Shown here: in pieces, positions 25,264 through 33,987 of the stretch
Layout of the letters: the number at the start of each line of letters is the position of its first letter
Position numbering within the stretch: position 1 is the first letter of the stretch
NCBI RefSeq assembly: GCF_015356865.1
Contig: NZ_JAAFZA010000094.1
Span: forward strand, 1 to 37,140
Source: Catenulispora pinisilvae
GTDB lineage: Bacteria; Actinomycetota; Actinomycetes; Streptomycetales; Catenulisporaceae
Reading direction: 5' to 3'
Length of the DNA: 37,140 bases
Notes under the pieces: model-generated
Told to the model about the DNA's origin: nothing
The model's input: the letters and a program-made list of their open reading frames with translations, nothing else
The model's database searches: none
Position numbers and translations under genes: made by a program

Positions 25264-27075
25264 ATGGAACGAGAAGTGACGATGACCGAACCGGACGCAC
25301 CGTCCCTGGACCAGCTCCTGGCCGCCGCCGGGGCCCCGGGCGACCTGGCCCCGCGGGTGGCCGCGACGCTCGGCGAACAGGCCGCGAGCCGGCTGGCCGG
25401 CGACCCGTGGCTGATCCTGTCGGTGCCGGGGGTGCGCCCCGAGGCCGCCGACGGCTTCGCCCGCAGCGTGCTCGGCGGCACCGCGGGCCCGCAGGACCCG
25501 CGGCGCGCGCGGGCGGTGCTGGGCTGGCTGCTGGACCGGGCCGCGCTCGACGGCCACACCGCGCAGCCGGCCGACGTGCTGTGCTCGGCGCTGGGCACGC
25601 TCGGCTTCGGCGACCCGGCCGGGGCCCTGCACGCGGCACTGGAGGAAGGCGACATGCTCGCGTTCTCCAATGCGGTCGAGGAAGAGGACGAAGACGGCTC
25701 CGGCGGGGGCGGCGACTCCGAGGGTGACGACTCCGGAACCGGCGCCGCCGATCTGATGATCATCAGGGAGCGCTACGCCTTCGCCGAGGAGGGCGTCGGC
25801 GAGGCGGTGCAGCGCCTGCTGGCCACCCCGGAACCGCTCGGCGAGGACTGGGAGCGCCTGGACGCCACCGGCGACCGGATCCACGGCGAGCTGCGGGACA
25901 CCGTCGGCGCGTACGGACTGACCCTGGTCGCGACCGCGCCGGGCATCGCGAAGACCGCGCAGATCGCCGGGTTCGCCGAGGCCGCGGCGGCGGCCGGGGT
26001 GCCGGTGGCGATAATCGGTGGGAACGCCGCGAGTGTGCGGACGCTGAACCGGGAGCTCGGCGGGACCGAGCTGACGGTGCTGTCGGTCGAGGAGTACTTG
26101 GCTTCGCTGGGACGCGGTGAGGCGGAGACCGACAAGGAGTCGGCGGGCGCTGGGACGGTGCCCGGCCAGCGGGACGTTTCAGAGGACTCGGCCGCGGATG
26201 CCGAGGCGAAGACCGATGACTCCGAAGCAGCCGACACCACGAGCGCTGATGACTCCGAACCGGAGCCCGAAACCGGCACAGGCAGCGCTGAGGCCGAACC
26301 CGAAACCGAGCCCCCCGCCCCCGAGTTCGCCGAACCCCAGCCCGGCCTGGTCGTCGTCTCCGCGGCCCACCAGATCGACGTCGAGTCCCTGGCGGCCCTG
26401 CTCGACGCGGTCCCCGAGGGCATGCGGGTGCTGCTCGCCGGGGACCCCGCCGAGCCCGGCCCCGCCGGTCCCGGCCAGCCCTTCCGCGACCTGATCGAGA
26501 CTCGCTCGGACTCACTGACGGCCTACACCTCCGACGGCCGCGTCCCGCGCGTGCGGGCCGCCGACTCCGAGCCGCACCCGCTCACCGACCTGCGCTTCGC
26601 GCTGCGCGAGGGGGAACTGCCGCCGCCTACGATCGACCCCGAGAAGCGGCTGGTGATCGTGCCGGTGCGGGACGCCTCCGAGGCGGTGGCGCGCGCCGTG
26701 CAGCTGGCCGCCGACTCCATTCCGCGCACCTTCGGTCTGGCGCCCGACGACATCCAGGTGGTGGCCATCCGCGCCACCGGTGACGCCGGCGCGGACACGC
26801 TCACCCGGGCGTTGCGCGAGCGGCTGGGCACCGAGCAGGTCCAGGCGCTGACGGCGCGCGAGGCGCTGGGCGGCACCTGGCCGGCGGCCGTGGTGGTGCT
26901 GGACGGCCCCTCGTCCGGCAGCCTGACCCGGGCCCTGGTCTACGGGCTGTGCGGGCTGGCCGAGCGGCACCTGTCGATCGTGCACGGCGCGGGTTCGGCG
27001 CTGCCGCAGGCCGTGGCCAACGTCCCGGACCGGCCCCGGCACACCCGGCTCCCGGCGGTCCTCAGGGACCTGTGA
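25264..27075 (+). CDS. RecD2-like helix-hairpin-helix protein with degenerate helicase motifs
   Basis: This 603-residue protein has a helical N-terminus containing LILSVPGVRPEAADGFAR (helix-hairpin-helix-like, residues 50-67). A helicase-like core resembling RecD2/ExoV alpha follows. The key motifs are damaged. The P-loop GGPGTGKT of RecD2 is TAPGIAKT (residues 224-231), and the Walker B DEAQ position reads SAAHQ (366-370), although the neighbouring LLAGDPAEPGPAGPGQPFRD motif III region is kept. An acidic low-complexity insert (about residues 285-357) splits the core. ATP-driven unwinding is therefore doubtful; a DNA-binding or scaffold role is more likely. ATG 25264 or ATG 25282 could be the start. 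A terminator follows. Confidence 0.75.
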   Translation: MEREVTMTEPDAPSLDQLLAAAGAPGDLAPRVAATLGEQAASRLAGDPWLILSVPGVRPEAADGFARSVLGGTAGPQDPRRARAVLGWLLDRAALDGHTAQPADVLCSALGTLGFGDPAGALHAALEEGDMLAFSNAVEEEDEDGSGGGGDSEGDDSGTGAADLMIIRERYAFAEEGVGEAVQRLLATPEPLGEDWERLDATGDRIHGELRDTVGAYGLTLVATAPGIAKTAQIAGFAEAAAAAGVPVAIIGGNAASVRTLNRELGGTELTVLSVEEYLASLGRGEAETDKESAGAGTVPGQRDVSEDSAADAEAKTDDSEAADTTSADDSEPEPETGTGSAEAEPETEPPAPEFAEPQPGLVVVSAAHQIDVESLAALLDAVPEGMRVLLAGDPAEPGPAGPGQPFRDLIETRSDSLTAYTSDGRVPRVRAADSEPHPLTDLRFALREGELPPPTIDPEKRLVIVPVRDASEAVARAVQLAADSIPRTFGLAPDDIQVVAIRATGDAGADTLTRALRERLGTEQVQALTAREALGGTWPAAVVVLDGPSSGSLTRALVYGLCGLAERHLSIVHGAGSALPQAVANVPDRPRHTRLPAVLRDL

Positions 27076-27101
27076 GGCAAGCAGAGGTAAGCAGAGACGC
27101 A

Positions 27102-27141
27102 GGAACCGCGCCAGTCCCTGTGGGAGGACCGGCGCGGTTCC
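27102..27141. terminator. Hairpin terminator
   Basis: GGAACCGCGCC (27102-27112) pairs with GGCGCGGTTCC (27131-27141) in an 11-bp perfect stem. It lies between the convergent RecD2-like and SGNH hydrolase genes. Confidence 0.85.
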
Positions 27142-27184
27142 GTTCGTGCGTGGACTACTACGTGGCCTACTACCTGGCCTGGCC

Positions 27185-28027
27185 TCAGCCGGTGACGGAG
27201 TCCATCGCCGGCAGGTAGCCGCCGGACTGGCCGCCGGCCGTCGGGTGGTAGGACTCGGTCACGTCGGTGACGTTGACCGAGTGCAGCCACTCGCTGAAGT
27301 AGTCGCACAGCTCGTGCCCGGAGAAGTTGCTCCGGACGTCGGCGTAGGAGTCGCCGGCGTTCTGCGCCGCGGTCTGGATGACGCTGTCCAGCGTGTCCGC
27401 GGCGTTGTTCAGGGCGCTGCGGTCCGTGGTCGACAGGCCCGGGCAGATGCCGGAGTTGCCCAGGTCGTACAGCTCGGGGTAGCCCATCACCACGACCTGC
27501 GCGTTGGGCGCGGCGTTGGCGATCGCGGCGAAGGTGTTCGCCAGCTTGCCCGGCAGCACCGAGTTGGCCTGCGCCGTGGCGGTGTTGACGGCGCTCAGGC
27601 AGGCGCTGTCGGAGTCCAGGACGCAGGTCTCCATCACCGAGGAGAAGCCGACGTCGTTGCCGCCGATGGTGATCGACACCAGGTTGGTGCCGGAGTTCAG
27701 GGCCGAGATCTGGCTGTTCAGCACGTCGTCGGTGGTGGCGCCGGAGCAGGCCACCGAGGTGTAGCTGGCCGGGCTGTGGGCGTTGGCCCACAGCTGTGAG
27801 TACGCCAGCGTGCTGCGCAGGCAGCTGCCGGAGGCCGAGGTGTAGGAGCCCGAGCCGACTCCGGAGGAGTACGAGTCGCCGAGCGCGACGTAGTTGACGC
27901 CGCTGGCGGCCGAGGCGTTGGTGGCCAACACCGTGGTGAAGGCGGTAGTCACCGCGCCCATGACGATGAGCGCCCGCTTGAGCACGGGACGACGCGTCCG
28001 CGTCCGCTTGTGGGGACGAGGGAGCAC
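27185..28027 (-). CDS. Secreted SGNH/GDSL-family hydrolase
   Basis: This 280-residue protein has an N-terminal export signal: a basic start (KRTRTRRPVLKRALIV), a hydrophobic core and likely cleavage after ATNASA (about residue 40). The SGNH blocks are all present: ALGDSYSSGVG (Ser52), the Gly of block II, ITIGGNDVGF (Asn of block III) and ESYHPTAGGQ (His of block V). Six Cys in the mature part may form disulfides. Such enzymes are extracellular lipases or esterases of Streptomyces-like bacteria. GTG 28027 follows GGAGG with ideal spacing. The gene is monocistronic and is preceded by about 147 bases that include AT-rich promoter-like DNA. Confidence 0.92.
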   Translation of the reverse strand: MLPRPHKRTRTRRPVLKRALIVMGAVTTAFTTVLATNASAASGVNYVALGDSYSSGVGSGSYTSASGSCLRSTLAYSQLWANAHSPASYTSVACSGATTDDVLNSQISALNSGTNLVSITIGGNDVGFSSVMETCVLDSDSACLSAVNTATAQANSVLPGKLANTFAAIANAAPNAQVVVMGYPELYDLGNSGICPGLSTTDRSALNNAADTLDSVIQTAAQNAGDSYADVRSNFSGHELCDYFSEWLHSVNVTDVTESYHPTAGGQSGGYLPAMDSVTG

Positions 28028-28174
28028 AGGGAACCTCCATGTGGGGGTGGGATGGGGGTGCGCGTGGATGAGAATGGCACCCGGTCAGGGCCCTGTGAAG
28101 ACTAAGTTACTAACGAGTTTTGACGAGCGGGTAGCTTCTTGGTTGGCAGGTCAGGACGTTTCGGAGTATTCCCG

Positions 28175-30220
28175 TCATCCGGTCCGCGGAATCAACCCCA
28201 TGACGCGGGACCGGACCCGGCGGGTCAGGTGGTCCACCTCGGTCACCCGCAGCGCCTTGGCCGCCAAAACATAGACAACGACCAGAGCCGAGCCCCCGGC
28301 CGCGGCGGCGAGCATCGACCCGAGCCGCTCGCCGCCGACGAGCGCCCCGACGTCCTGGGCCGCCGCGTAGCCCACGGCCGCGGCCACCGCCGCGGCCAGC
28401 AACAGCCTGCGATAGACCCGCCAGACGCCGTGGCCCGGTCTGGCGGCGGAGCTCCCGGCCAACCGGGGCCGCAGCCGGCGGATGGACCAGGCCAGGCCGA
28501 CGGCCGAGGAGAGCCCGGTGCCGCCGGCCATCACCACCACCGGCCAGCGGGTGCCGCCGAGCGTGGCACTGGCCGTGATCGCGATCGCGGCGTTCACCGC
28601 GCCGGTGATCAGGCCGATGGTGAAGGGGGTGCGGGTGTCGCCGAAGGCGTAGAAACCACGCAGAATCACGTATTGCGCCGAGAACGGGATCAGGCCGAGT
28701 CCGGAGGCGGCGAGCATGTAGCCGATCCCGTGCGTCTGCGGGACCGTGGTGTGGCCGTAGCCGAACAGCACCGCGGCGAACTGCGGGCCCAGAGCCAGGA
28801 ACGCGAAGGCACAGGGCACGATCGCGGCGCCGGAGACGCGCAGGCCCAGCGACAGGTCGTCGCGCACGCCGGCCGGATCGTCGTCGGCCGCCGCCCGGCT
28901 CATCCGCGGCAGCAGCATCGTCAGCAGCGACACCGTGATCACCGACTGCGGCAGGATCCAGATCTGCTGCGCCTTGGAGTAGGCGGCGTAGCCGACGCCG
29001 GCGTCCGGGTGCGCCTGGTCCACGCCGGCGGCCAGGGACATCACCAGGATGTTCACCGCCTGCCCGACCAGCATGTAGGCCAGCGTCCACTTGGCCAGCG
29101 AACCGGCCTGGCCGAGTCCGGCCCCGCGCCAGTCGAAGCGGGGCCGGAAGCGGACGCCGGAGCCGATCAGGAACCAGACCACGACGAGCGCCTGCACCAC
29201 GACCCCGACCGTGGTGCCGACGCCGATCGCCATGGTCTGCGCGGCGCTGAGGACGGGTTCGTGGTCGCTGCCCTGCCCGAGTCCCCCGCCGACCGCGATG
29301 AAGCCGGCGAAGACCGCGACCACGACGACGTTGTTCGCGACCGGGGCCCAGGCGGCCGCCCCGAAGCGTCCGCGCGCCCCGAGCACCTGGCCCACGACGG
29401 CGAAGACGCCGTAGAAGAAGATCTGCGGCATGCAGTAGCGGGCGAACGACACGGCCAGCGCGCGCTGGACCGGGTCCAGGTGCCGGGCCGGGACGGCGAC
29501 GATCCACGGCGCCGCGACGGTCGCCACCACGGTCACCGCCGACAACGCGCAGATCACCAGCGTCAGCAGGCGGTCGACGTAGGCGGCACCGCCGTCGGGG
29601 TCCCGGTGCATCGCGGCGACCAGCTGCGGCATGAAGACGGCGTTCAGCGCGCCGCCGATGATGAGGAAGTAGATCATGTTCGGCAGGGTGTTGCCGACGG
29701 TGAACGTGGTCGCCAGCATGCCGGATCCGAGCGCCGCGGCTTGCAGCAACTGGGCCGCCATGCTGCCGAAGCGGGACAGGACGGTCACGGCGGCCATCGC
29801 GGTCGAGGAGCGCGCGCCGCTGACGGGCTTCGGGCGCGGGGTTGCCTTCGGGCCCTGAGTCGCGGACACATCAGCAGTCGCGGCAGCTTGCGAAGACGCA
29901 GAATCCTCAACCGCAGGCCACCACAGATCCTCCCGCCCGAGATACAGATCCGCCGCTCCGGGAGCCGAACGATCCGCGTCGCCGTCGCCGTCGCCACGCA
30001 CCGCCGGCCCCTGCGCGGCCGGACCCTGTACCGCCGCACCCTGCACCGGCCCCCGCCGCAACGGCAGCAGCTCGGCCAGGCGCGCGGGATCGGCGACCAC
30101 CCGCAGCATCCCGGTGTCCCAGTCGCCGGCGACCGCCGGGACTTCGAACCGGGCCGCGGTGACGGCCGCGGCCTGCGCGTAGCGGCGCGGGTCTGTCTCG
30201 GGTTCGCTCACCGACAGCAA
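28175..30220 (-). CDS. murJ: MurJ/MviN-family lipid II flippase
   Basis: This 681-residue protein has about 14 membrane helices. The flippase core begins near residue 138 with ARSSTAMAAVTVLSRFGSMA and continues NTLPNMIYFLIIGGALNAVF and ARYCMPQIFFYGVFAVVGQ. It ends with VYVLAAKALRVTEVDHLTRR. MurJ proteins move the peptidoglycan precursor lipid II across the membrane. Unusual here is a 135-residue cytosolic N-terminal extension containing FEVPAVAGDWDTGMLRVVAD and a VQGAAVQGPAAQGPAVRG repeat. The start is unclear: TTG 30220 or GTG 30211. The gene lies 16 bases after the kinase gene on the same strand, so the two form an operon, as in other actinomycetes where murJ neighbours kinase-like genes. 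Confidence 0.9.
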   Translation of the reverse strand: MLSVSEPETDPRRYAQAAAVTAARFEVPAVAGDWDTGMLRVVADPARLAELLPLRRGPVQGAAVQGPAAQGPAVRGDGDGDADRSAPGAADLYLGREDLWWPAVEDSASSQAAATADVSATQGPKATPRPKPVSGARSSTAMAAVTVLSRFGSMAAQLLQAAALGSGMLATTFTVGNTLPNMIYFLIIGGALNAVFMPQLVAAMHRDPDGGAAYVDRLLTLVICALSAVTVVATVAAPWIVAVPARHLDPVQRALAVSFARYCMPQIFFYGVFAVVGQVLGARGRFGAAAWAPVANNVVVVAVFAGFIAVGGGLGQGSDHEPVLSAAQTMAIGVGTTVGVVVQALVVVWFLIGSGVRFRPRFDWRGAGLGQAGSLAKWTLAYMLVGQAVNILVMSLAAGVDQAHPDAGVGYAAYSKAQQIWILPQSVITVSLLTMLLPRMSRAAADDDPAGVRDDLSLGLRVSGAAIVPCAFAFLALGPQFAAVLFGYGHTTVPQTHGIGYMLAASGLGLIPFSAQYVILRGFYAFGDTRTPFTIGLITGAVNAAIAITASATLGGTRWPVVVMAGGTGLSSAVGLAWSIRRLRPRLAGSSAARPGHGVWRVYRRLLLAAAVAAAVGYAAAQDVGALVGGERLGSMLAAAAGGSALVVVYVLAAKALRVTEVDHLTRRVRSRVMGLIPRTG

Positions 30221-30236
30221 ACTAGCAACAGAGCGC

Positions 30237-31991
30237 TCACTCCTGCGGGTACCGCTTAAGAATCTTGCCCGTCAGATCCGCCAGGAGGTACCCGCCCCGG
30301 TAGTCGTCACCGACGTAGACCCGCATCTCCAGGGAGCCGTCGATGTTGTCGGAATCGACGATGACGTAGTGGTAGGTCGGCTTCTTGACGTTCAGCGTGC
30401 TGTCCGCGTCCTTGAGCAGCGCCGGCAGCGCGTTCCAGTTCACCTTGGCCGGGTCCAGCGGCTGCTGGTCCTGGTCCAGGGTGCTGCCGGTCGTCGAGAA
30501 GGCGGCCTGCCCGTTGTTGAAGTCGTAGGTGTCGTAGACGGTGTCGTCGTCCTTCTTGATCACGTCGAAGCTCGCGTGGTCGTCGTAGACGGTCATCGAC
30601 GCGATCCGGGTGCCGCCGCTGACCGCGAAGATCTGGGCGATCGCGGTCCGGACCCCGGCCGGTGTGAGCAGGTCCTGCGAGGCGGTCGAGGGCGCGGTCG
30701 AGGGGGTCGCGGGCTGTGTGTCCTGGTCCGACGGCGCGGAGAACGTCGAAGCCGTGACCGGCATGGAGAACGTCGGGCCGGTGTTCGCCGCGTCGTCGTC
30801 CGCCGTGTGATTGGCGTGGCTCTGCGCCCGGGTCGAGGCCCACACCGAGAAGCCCATGATCGCCAGGACGCACACCGTGGACAACGCGGTGAGCCGGAAG
30901 GCCTTCGAGCGGTAGCGCTCGGCGGCCTCCGGGCTCATGCCGCCGGCGGAGGACTGGCCGGGTTGGCTGCCATAGGGGTTGATCGGCGGGCGCCCGGGCG
31001 CGCCCGGAATCTGATCGGTGGTCCCGAACGGTCCGGCGGGGCCGCCGAACTGGCCGGCCGGACTGCCGAACTCGCCCGTGGACCCGCCGGACTGCTGGGC
31101 GTACGGCATCCGCGGCCCCGGTATCGGCGCCTGGAAAGCGGTCACGCTCTGCCCGGCCTCGACCTGCGCGAACATCGCGTCCAGCACCTCGGCCGAGGGC
31201 CGCCGGGACGGGTCCGGGACCAGCAGCGCGCTGAGGATCGGGCCCATCGCACCGCTGCGCACCGGCGGCGGGACGTAGCCCTGAGAGACCGCCGCGATGG
31301 TCGCGATGGTGGTCTCGCGGGTGAGCGGGTTGCGGCCCTCCAGCCCGACGTAGAGCAGCAGCCCCAGCGACCACAGGTCCGAGGCCGGATCGCCCTCGAT
31401 GCCGTGCACACGCTCGGGCGCCATGTACTCCGGCGAGCCGATCAGCATGCCGGTCGCGGTGAGTCCGGGCGAGGCCTCCAGCGCGGCGATGCCGAAGTCG
31501 GTGAGCACCGGCGTGCCGTCCGCACGCAGCAACACGTTCGCCGGCTTCACGTCCCGGTGCTGGATCCCGGCGGCGTGCGCGGCCCGCAGCGCGCCGAGCA
31601 CACCGCGCCCGATGCGCATCGCCTCGCCGACCGTCAGGTCGCGCTCGTCGAGCAGCCCGTCCAGCGAACCGCCGGTCACCAACTCCATGACCAGCCACGG
31701 GTGGGCCAGCTCGACGGAGTCGACGATGTGGTGGATCGTCACCACGTTGGGGTGGTGCAGCCGGGCCAACGCCTGCGCCTCGCGCAACACCCGCTCCCGC
31801 ACCACGCGCGCCTCCGCCGGATCGCTACCGTGCAGCGACGGATCCGGCGAGCGCACCTCCTTCAGCGCGACCTCGCGCTGAAGCATCAGGTCGCGTGCCC
31901 GCCACACCAACCCCATACCGCCGCCGCCGAGCCGAGCAAGCAGCTCGAAACGCCCGTCGATCACGTATCCGCCCTGGTCCCCTCCGGTCAT
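30237..31991 (-). CDS. Transmembrane Ser/Thr protein kinase
   Basis: This 584-residue protein has an intact Hanks-type kinase domain (about residues 13-275): LARLGGGGMGLVWRARD, REVALKEV with the catalytic Lys, QHRDVKPANVLL, LTDFGIA, SPEYMAPERV and SDLWSLGLLLYVGLEG. A Gly/Pro/Ser-rich linker follows, then one membrane helix (about 364-386, AFRLTALSTVCVLAIMGFSV) and a 198-residue outer domain of unknown fold. It phosphorylates unknown Ser/Thr targets; its operon partner murJ suggests cell-wall control. ATG 31991 lacks a Shine-Dalgarno sequence, but TAGACT sits 7 bases upstream, which suggests a leaderless mRNA. Confidence 0.93.
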   Translation of the reverse strand: MTGGDQGGYVIDGRFELLARLGGGGMGLVWRARDLMLQREVALKEVRSPDPSLHGSDPAEARVVRERVLREAQALARLHHPNVVTIHHIVDSVELAHPWLVMELVTGGSLDGLLDERDLTVGEAMRIGRGVLGALRAAHAAGIQHRDVKPANVLLRADGTPVLTDFGIAALEASPGLTATGMLIGSPEYMAPERVHGIEGDPASDLWSLGLLLYVGLEGRNPLTRETTIATIAAVSQGYVPPPVRSGAMGPILSALLVPDPSRRPSAEVLDAMFAQVEAGQSVTAFQAPIPGPRMPYAQQSGGSTGEFGSPAGQFGGPAGPFGTTDQIPGAPGRPPINPYGSQPGQSSAGGMSPEAAERYRSKAFRLTALSTVCVLAIMGFSVWASTRAQSHANHTADDDAANTGPTFSMPVTASTFSAPSDQDTQPATPSTAPSTASQDLLTPAGVRTAIAQIFAVSGGTRIASMTVYDDHASFDVIKKDDDTVYDTYDFNNGQAAFSTTGSTLDQDQQPLDPAKVNWNALPALLKDADSTLNVKKPTYHYVIVDSDNIDGSLEMRVYVGDDYRGGYLLADLTGKILKRYPQE

Positions 31992-32197
31992 GGCCGGAAG
32001 TCTAGGGTCAGGGGCTGACCGGTCTTGTGGGCCGAAACATCGTCACCAAACCCGGATATACGGCTTCGATATCACCGATAGGCGGCATAGGCGGGCATGC
32101 GAACAGCCGGCCCCCCACCGGTGCCGTCCGGCATTCCTATCCCGGGGCACCGACAGTCCGCAGGCCGGCTGTCCGGTGAAGCAGTCGCCGATGGAGC

Positions 32198-32216
32198 TAG
32201 ACGATTGAATCGTCTA
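32198..32216. terminator. Dyad at the end of the acidic-protein gene
   Basis: TAGACGAT-TGA-ATCGTCTA is a perfect 8-bp dyad that includes the stop codon (minus strand) of the gene at 32214-32876. It probably terminates that transcript. The rest of 31992-32197 shows no gene. Confidence 0.55.
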
Positions 32217-32876
32217 GACGACCTCGATCCCGTCGATCTCGTCCTCCGACCCGTCCTCGGCGAACGTGTCGAAGTACTCGTCGTCCTCCTCCTCGTCGCC
32301 GATCACGTCGAACCGGCAGACGGTCCGCTCCGGATCGGTGTCGGAGAACGGGTCCTCGAACCACTGGTCGTCGCCGATCGTCTCCGGATCGGCGGCCAGG
32401 ACCCAGGTGGTGCCGTCGGCGGGGATCAGGCCGAGTTCGTCGGAGCGGTTGTGGATCTCGTCCGGGTCGAACACGTCGAACAGCGCGGCCAGCGAGCCGG
32501 CGACGGTGTTGATGTCCACCTCCGGGTCGACCGCGCCGGCGGCCAGGCCGCGGGCCGCGCCCAGCAGCCGCCCGGGGTGCTCGATCTGGTAGTCGCGGCG
32601 GATCAGCACGCTGATCGCCTCCGGGTTGTCCGGGTCCGCGGCCACCTCGGGGTACTGGCTCGGGATCTCGAACGGCGTGACCTCGTTGTAGGTGTCGTAC
32701 AGCGAGTCGTCGTAGGCCTCGGCGGCGGCGGCCATGGCCAGGAAGGCCGCGCGCACGGCGGGGTCGCTCTCGTCCGACCGGCTTTCCACCGCGGCCAGGT
32801 GGGCGTCGATCGCGGCTTTGAGGACGTCGGCGGCGGTGCGGACGTCGGCGGCGGTGGGGGTGGTCGGTTCAGACAT
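32214..32876 (-). CDS. Conserved acidic actinobacterial protein of unknown function
   Basis: This 220-residue soluble protein has an Ala-rich helical N-terminus (AADVLKAAIDAHLAAVESR, AAEAYDDSLYDTYNEVTPFE) and the motif ISVLIRRDYQIEHPGRLL at mid-length. The C-terminus is very acidic (GDEEEDDEYFDTF). I recall similar proteins in many streptomycetes, but no function. ATG 32876 was chosen because the upstream frame looks non-coding. TACCGT 8 bases before it suggests a leaderless transcript. It diverges from the hydrolase gene at 33043. Confidence 0.7.
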   Translation of the reverse strand: MSEPTTPTAADVRTAADVLKAAIDAHLAAVESRSDESDPAVRAAFLAMAAAAEAYDDSLYDTYNEVTPFEIPSQYPEVAADPDNPEAISVLIRRDYQIEHPGRLLGAARGLAAGAVDPEVDINTVAGSLAALFDVFDPDEIHNRSDELGLIPADGTTWVLAADPETIGDDQWFEDPFSDTDPERTVCRFDVIGDEEEDDEYFDTFAEDGSEDEIDGIEVV

Positions 32877-33042
32877 GAGGTAGACGGTATCCGGTCTTGG
32901 CCGTGTCGGCTCGCAATACCCGCCTGCATACCGACAAGAAGGCATGGACTTGTCAGCCCCATGGACGACGCGGCGGCGGCTCGGTAGCGTCGCTGCAGGC
33001 GAGGCGGTCGCCCGGCCGCCGCACGGACAGCAGGGGGCGCAC

Positions 33043-33897
33043 ATGCGCGCGTACCACGTCACCATCGGCGCGTACGAGTTCGCCGCGACCGAGGAGGGCC
33101 CGCAGACCGGCCCCCCGGTGGTGCTGCTGCACGGCTTCCCGCAGACCCCGGCCAGCTGGCAGGCCACCTCCCGGCTGCTGGCCGCCGAGGGCATGCGCAC
33201 CATCGCCCTGGAGCAGCGCGGCTACTCCCCCGGCGCGCGCCCGACGCAGGTCGAGGAGTACCACGTGGACCGCCTGGTCCAGGACGTCGTCGGGCTGCTG
33301 GACGCGCTGCACCTGCCGAGCGCGCACCTGGTCGGGCACGACTGGGGCGCGATCGTCGCCTGGCACGCCGCGGTGGCGCACCCGGACCGTTTCAGGACGT
33401 TGACCGCGGTCTCGGTGCCGCACCTGCGCGGCTTCTACGAGGTGCTGGCCGATCCGGGGCCGGAGGGCGAGGCGCAGCGGCAGCGGTCGGCATATGTGCA
33501 GCTGTTCCGGATGGAGGGCGAGAAGGCCGAGGACGTGCTGCTGGCGAACAGCGCCCGCGCGCTGCACGACCTGTTCTCCCCGCTGCCGGAATCGGCGATC
33601 CTGCCGCACTACGCGGCGTTGGGCCAGCGCGCGACGCTGACCGCCGCGCTGAACTGGTACCGCGCGATCGATGTGAAGCAGTCGGTGGCGCTGGCGAATG
33701 TGACGATCCCGACCACGTTCGTGTGGTCCACCGAGGACATCGCGATCGGCCGCCCGGTCGCGGAGCGGTGCGCACAGTTCGTCCAGGGGCCGTACCGGTT
33801 CGTGGAGCTGAACGGGATCAGCCACTGGATTCCGGATCAGGCGCCGGAGGAATTGGCGCGCGCTGTGGCCGACCGCGTTCGCTCTGTTGAAAGCTGA
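33043..33897 (+). CDS. Alpha/beta hydrolase, epoxide-hydrolase-like
   Basis: This 284-residue protein has the oxyanion motif VVLLHGFPQTPASW (residues 26-39), the nucleophile elbow LVGHDWGAIVAWH with Asp100 as nucleophile, an acidic residue in VWSTEDIAIG and the catalytic His in NGISHWIPDQ. An Asp nucleophile in GHDWG is typical of epoxide hydrolases and haloalkane dehalogenases, not of esterases. The HGFPQ motif favours epoxide hydrolase. The substrate is unknown. ATG 33043 is fixed by GGGGG 7 bases upstream. It is monocistronic and divergent from the acidic-protein gene. Confidence 0.9.
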   Translation: MRAYHVTIGAYEFAATEEGPQTGPPVVLLHGFPQTPASWQATSRLLAAEGMRTIALEQRGYSPGARPTQVEEYHVDRLVQDVVGLLDALHLPSAHLVGHDWGAIVAWHAAVAHPDRFRTLTAVSVPHLRGFYEVLADPGPEGEAQRQRSAYVQLFRMEGEKAEDVLLANSARALHDLFSPLPESAILPHYAALGQRATLTAALNWYRAIDVKQSVALANVTIPTTFVWSTEDIAIGRPVAERCAQFVQGPYRFVELNGISHWIPDQAPEELARAVADRVRSVES

Positions 33898-33987
33898 GGA
33901 GCAAACGCCGCTCTCGGCGTGAATCCGGTCACAGCTGCCGCTCATGGGTCGAGAAACCGTGGCGCGGCTTGGAAAACTGATGAGCGT

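Noticed and set aside
28139..32018. Long plus-strand open frames of 549-706 codons
   Set aside because: They are antisense shadows of murJ and the kinase, both identified by clear motifs.
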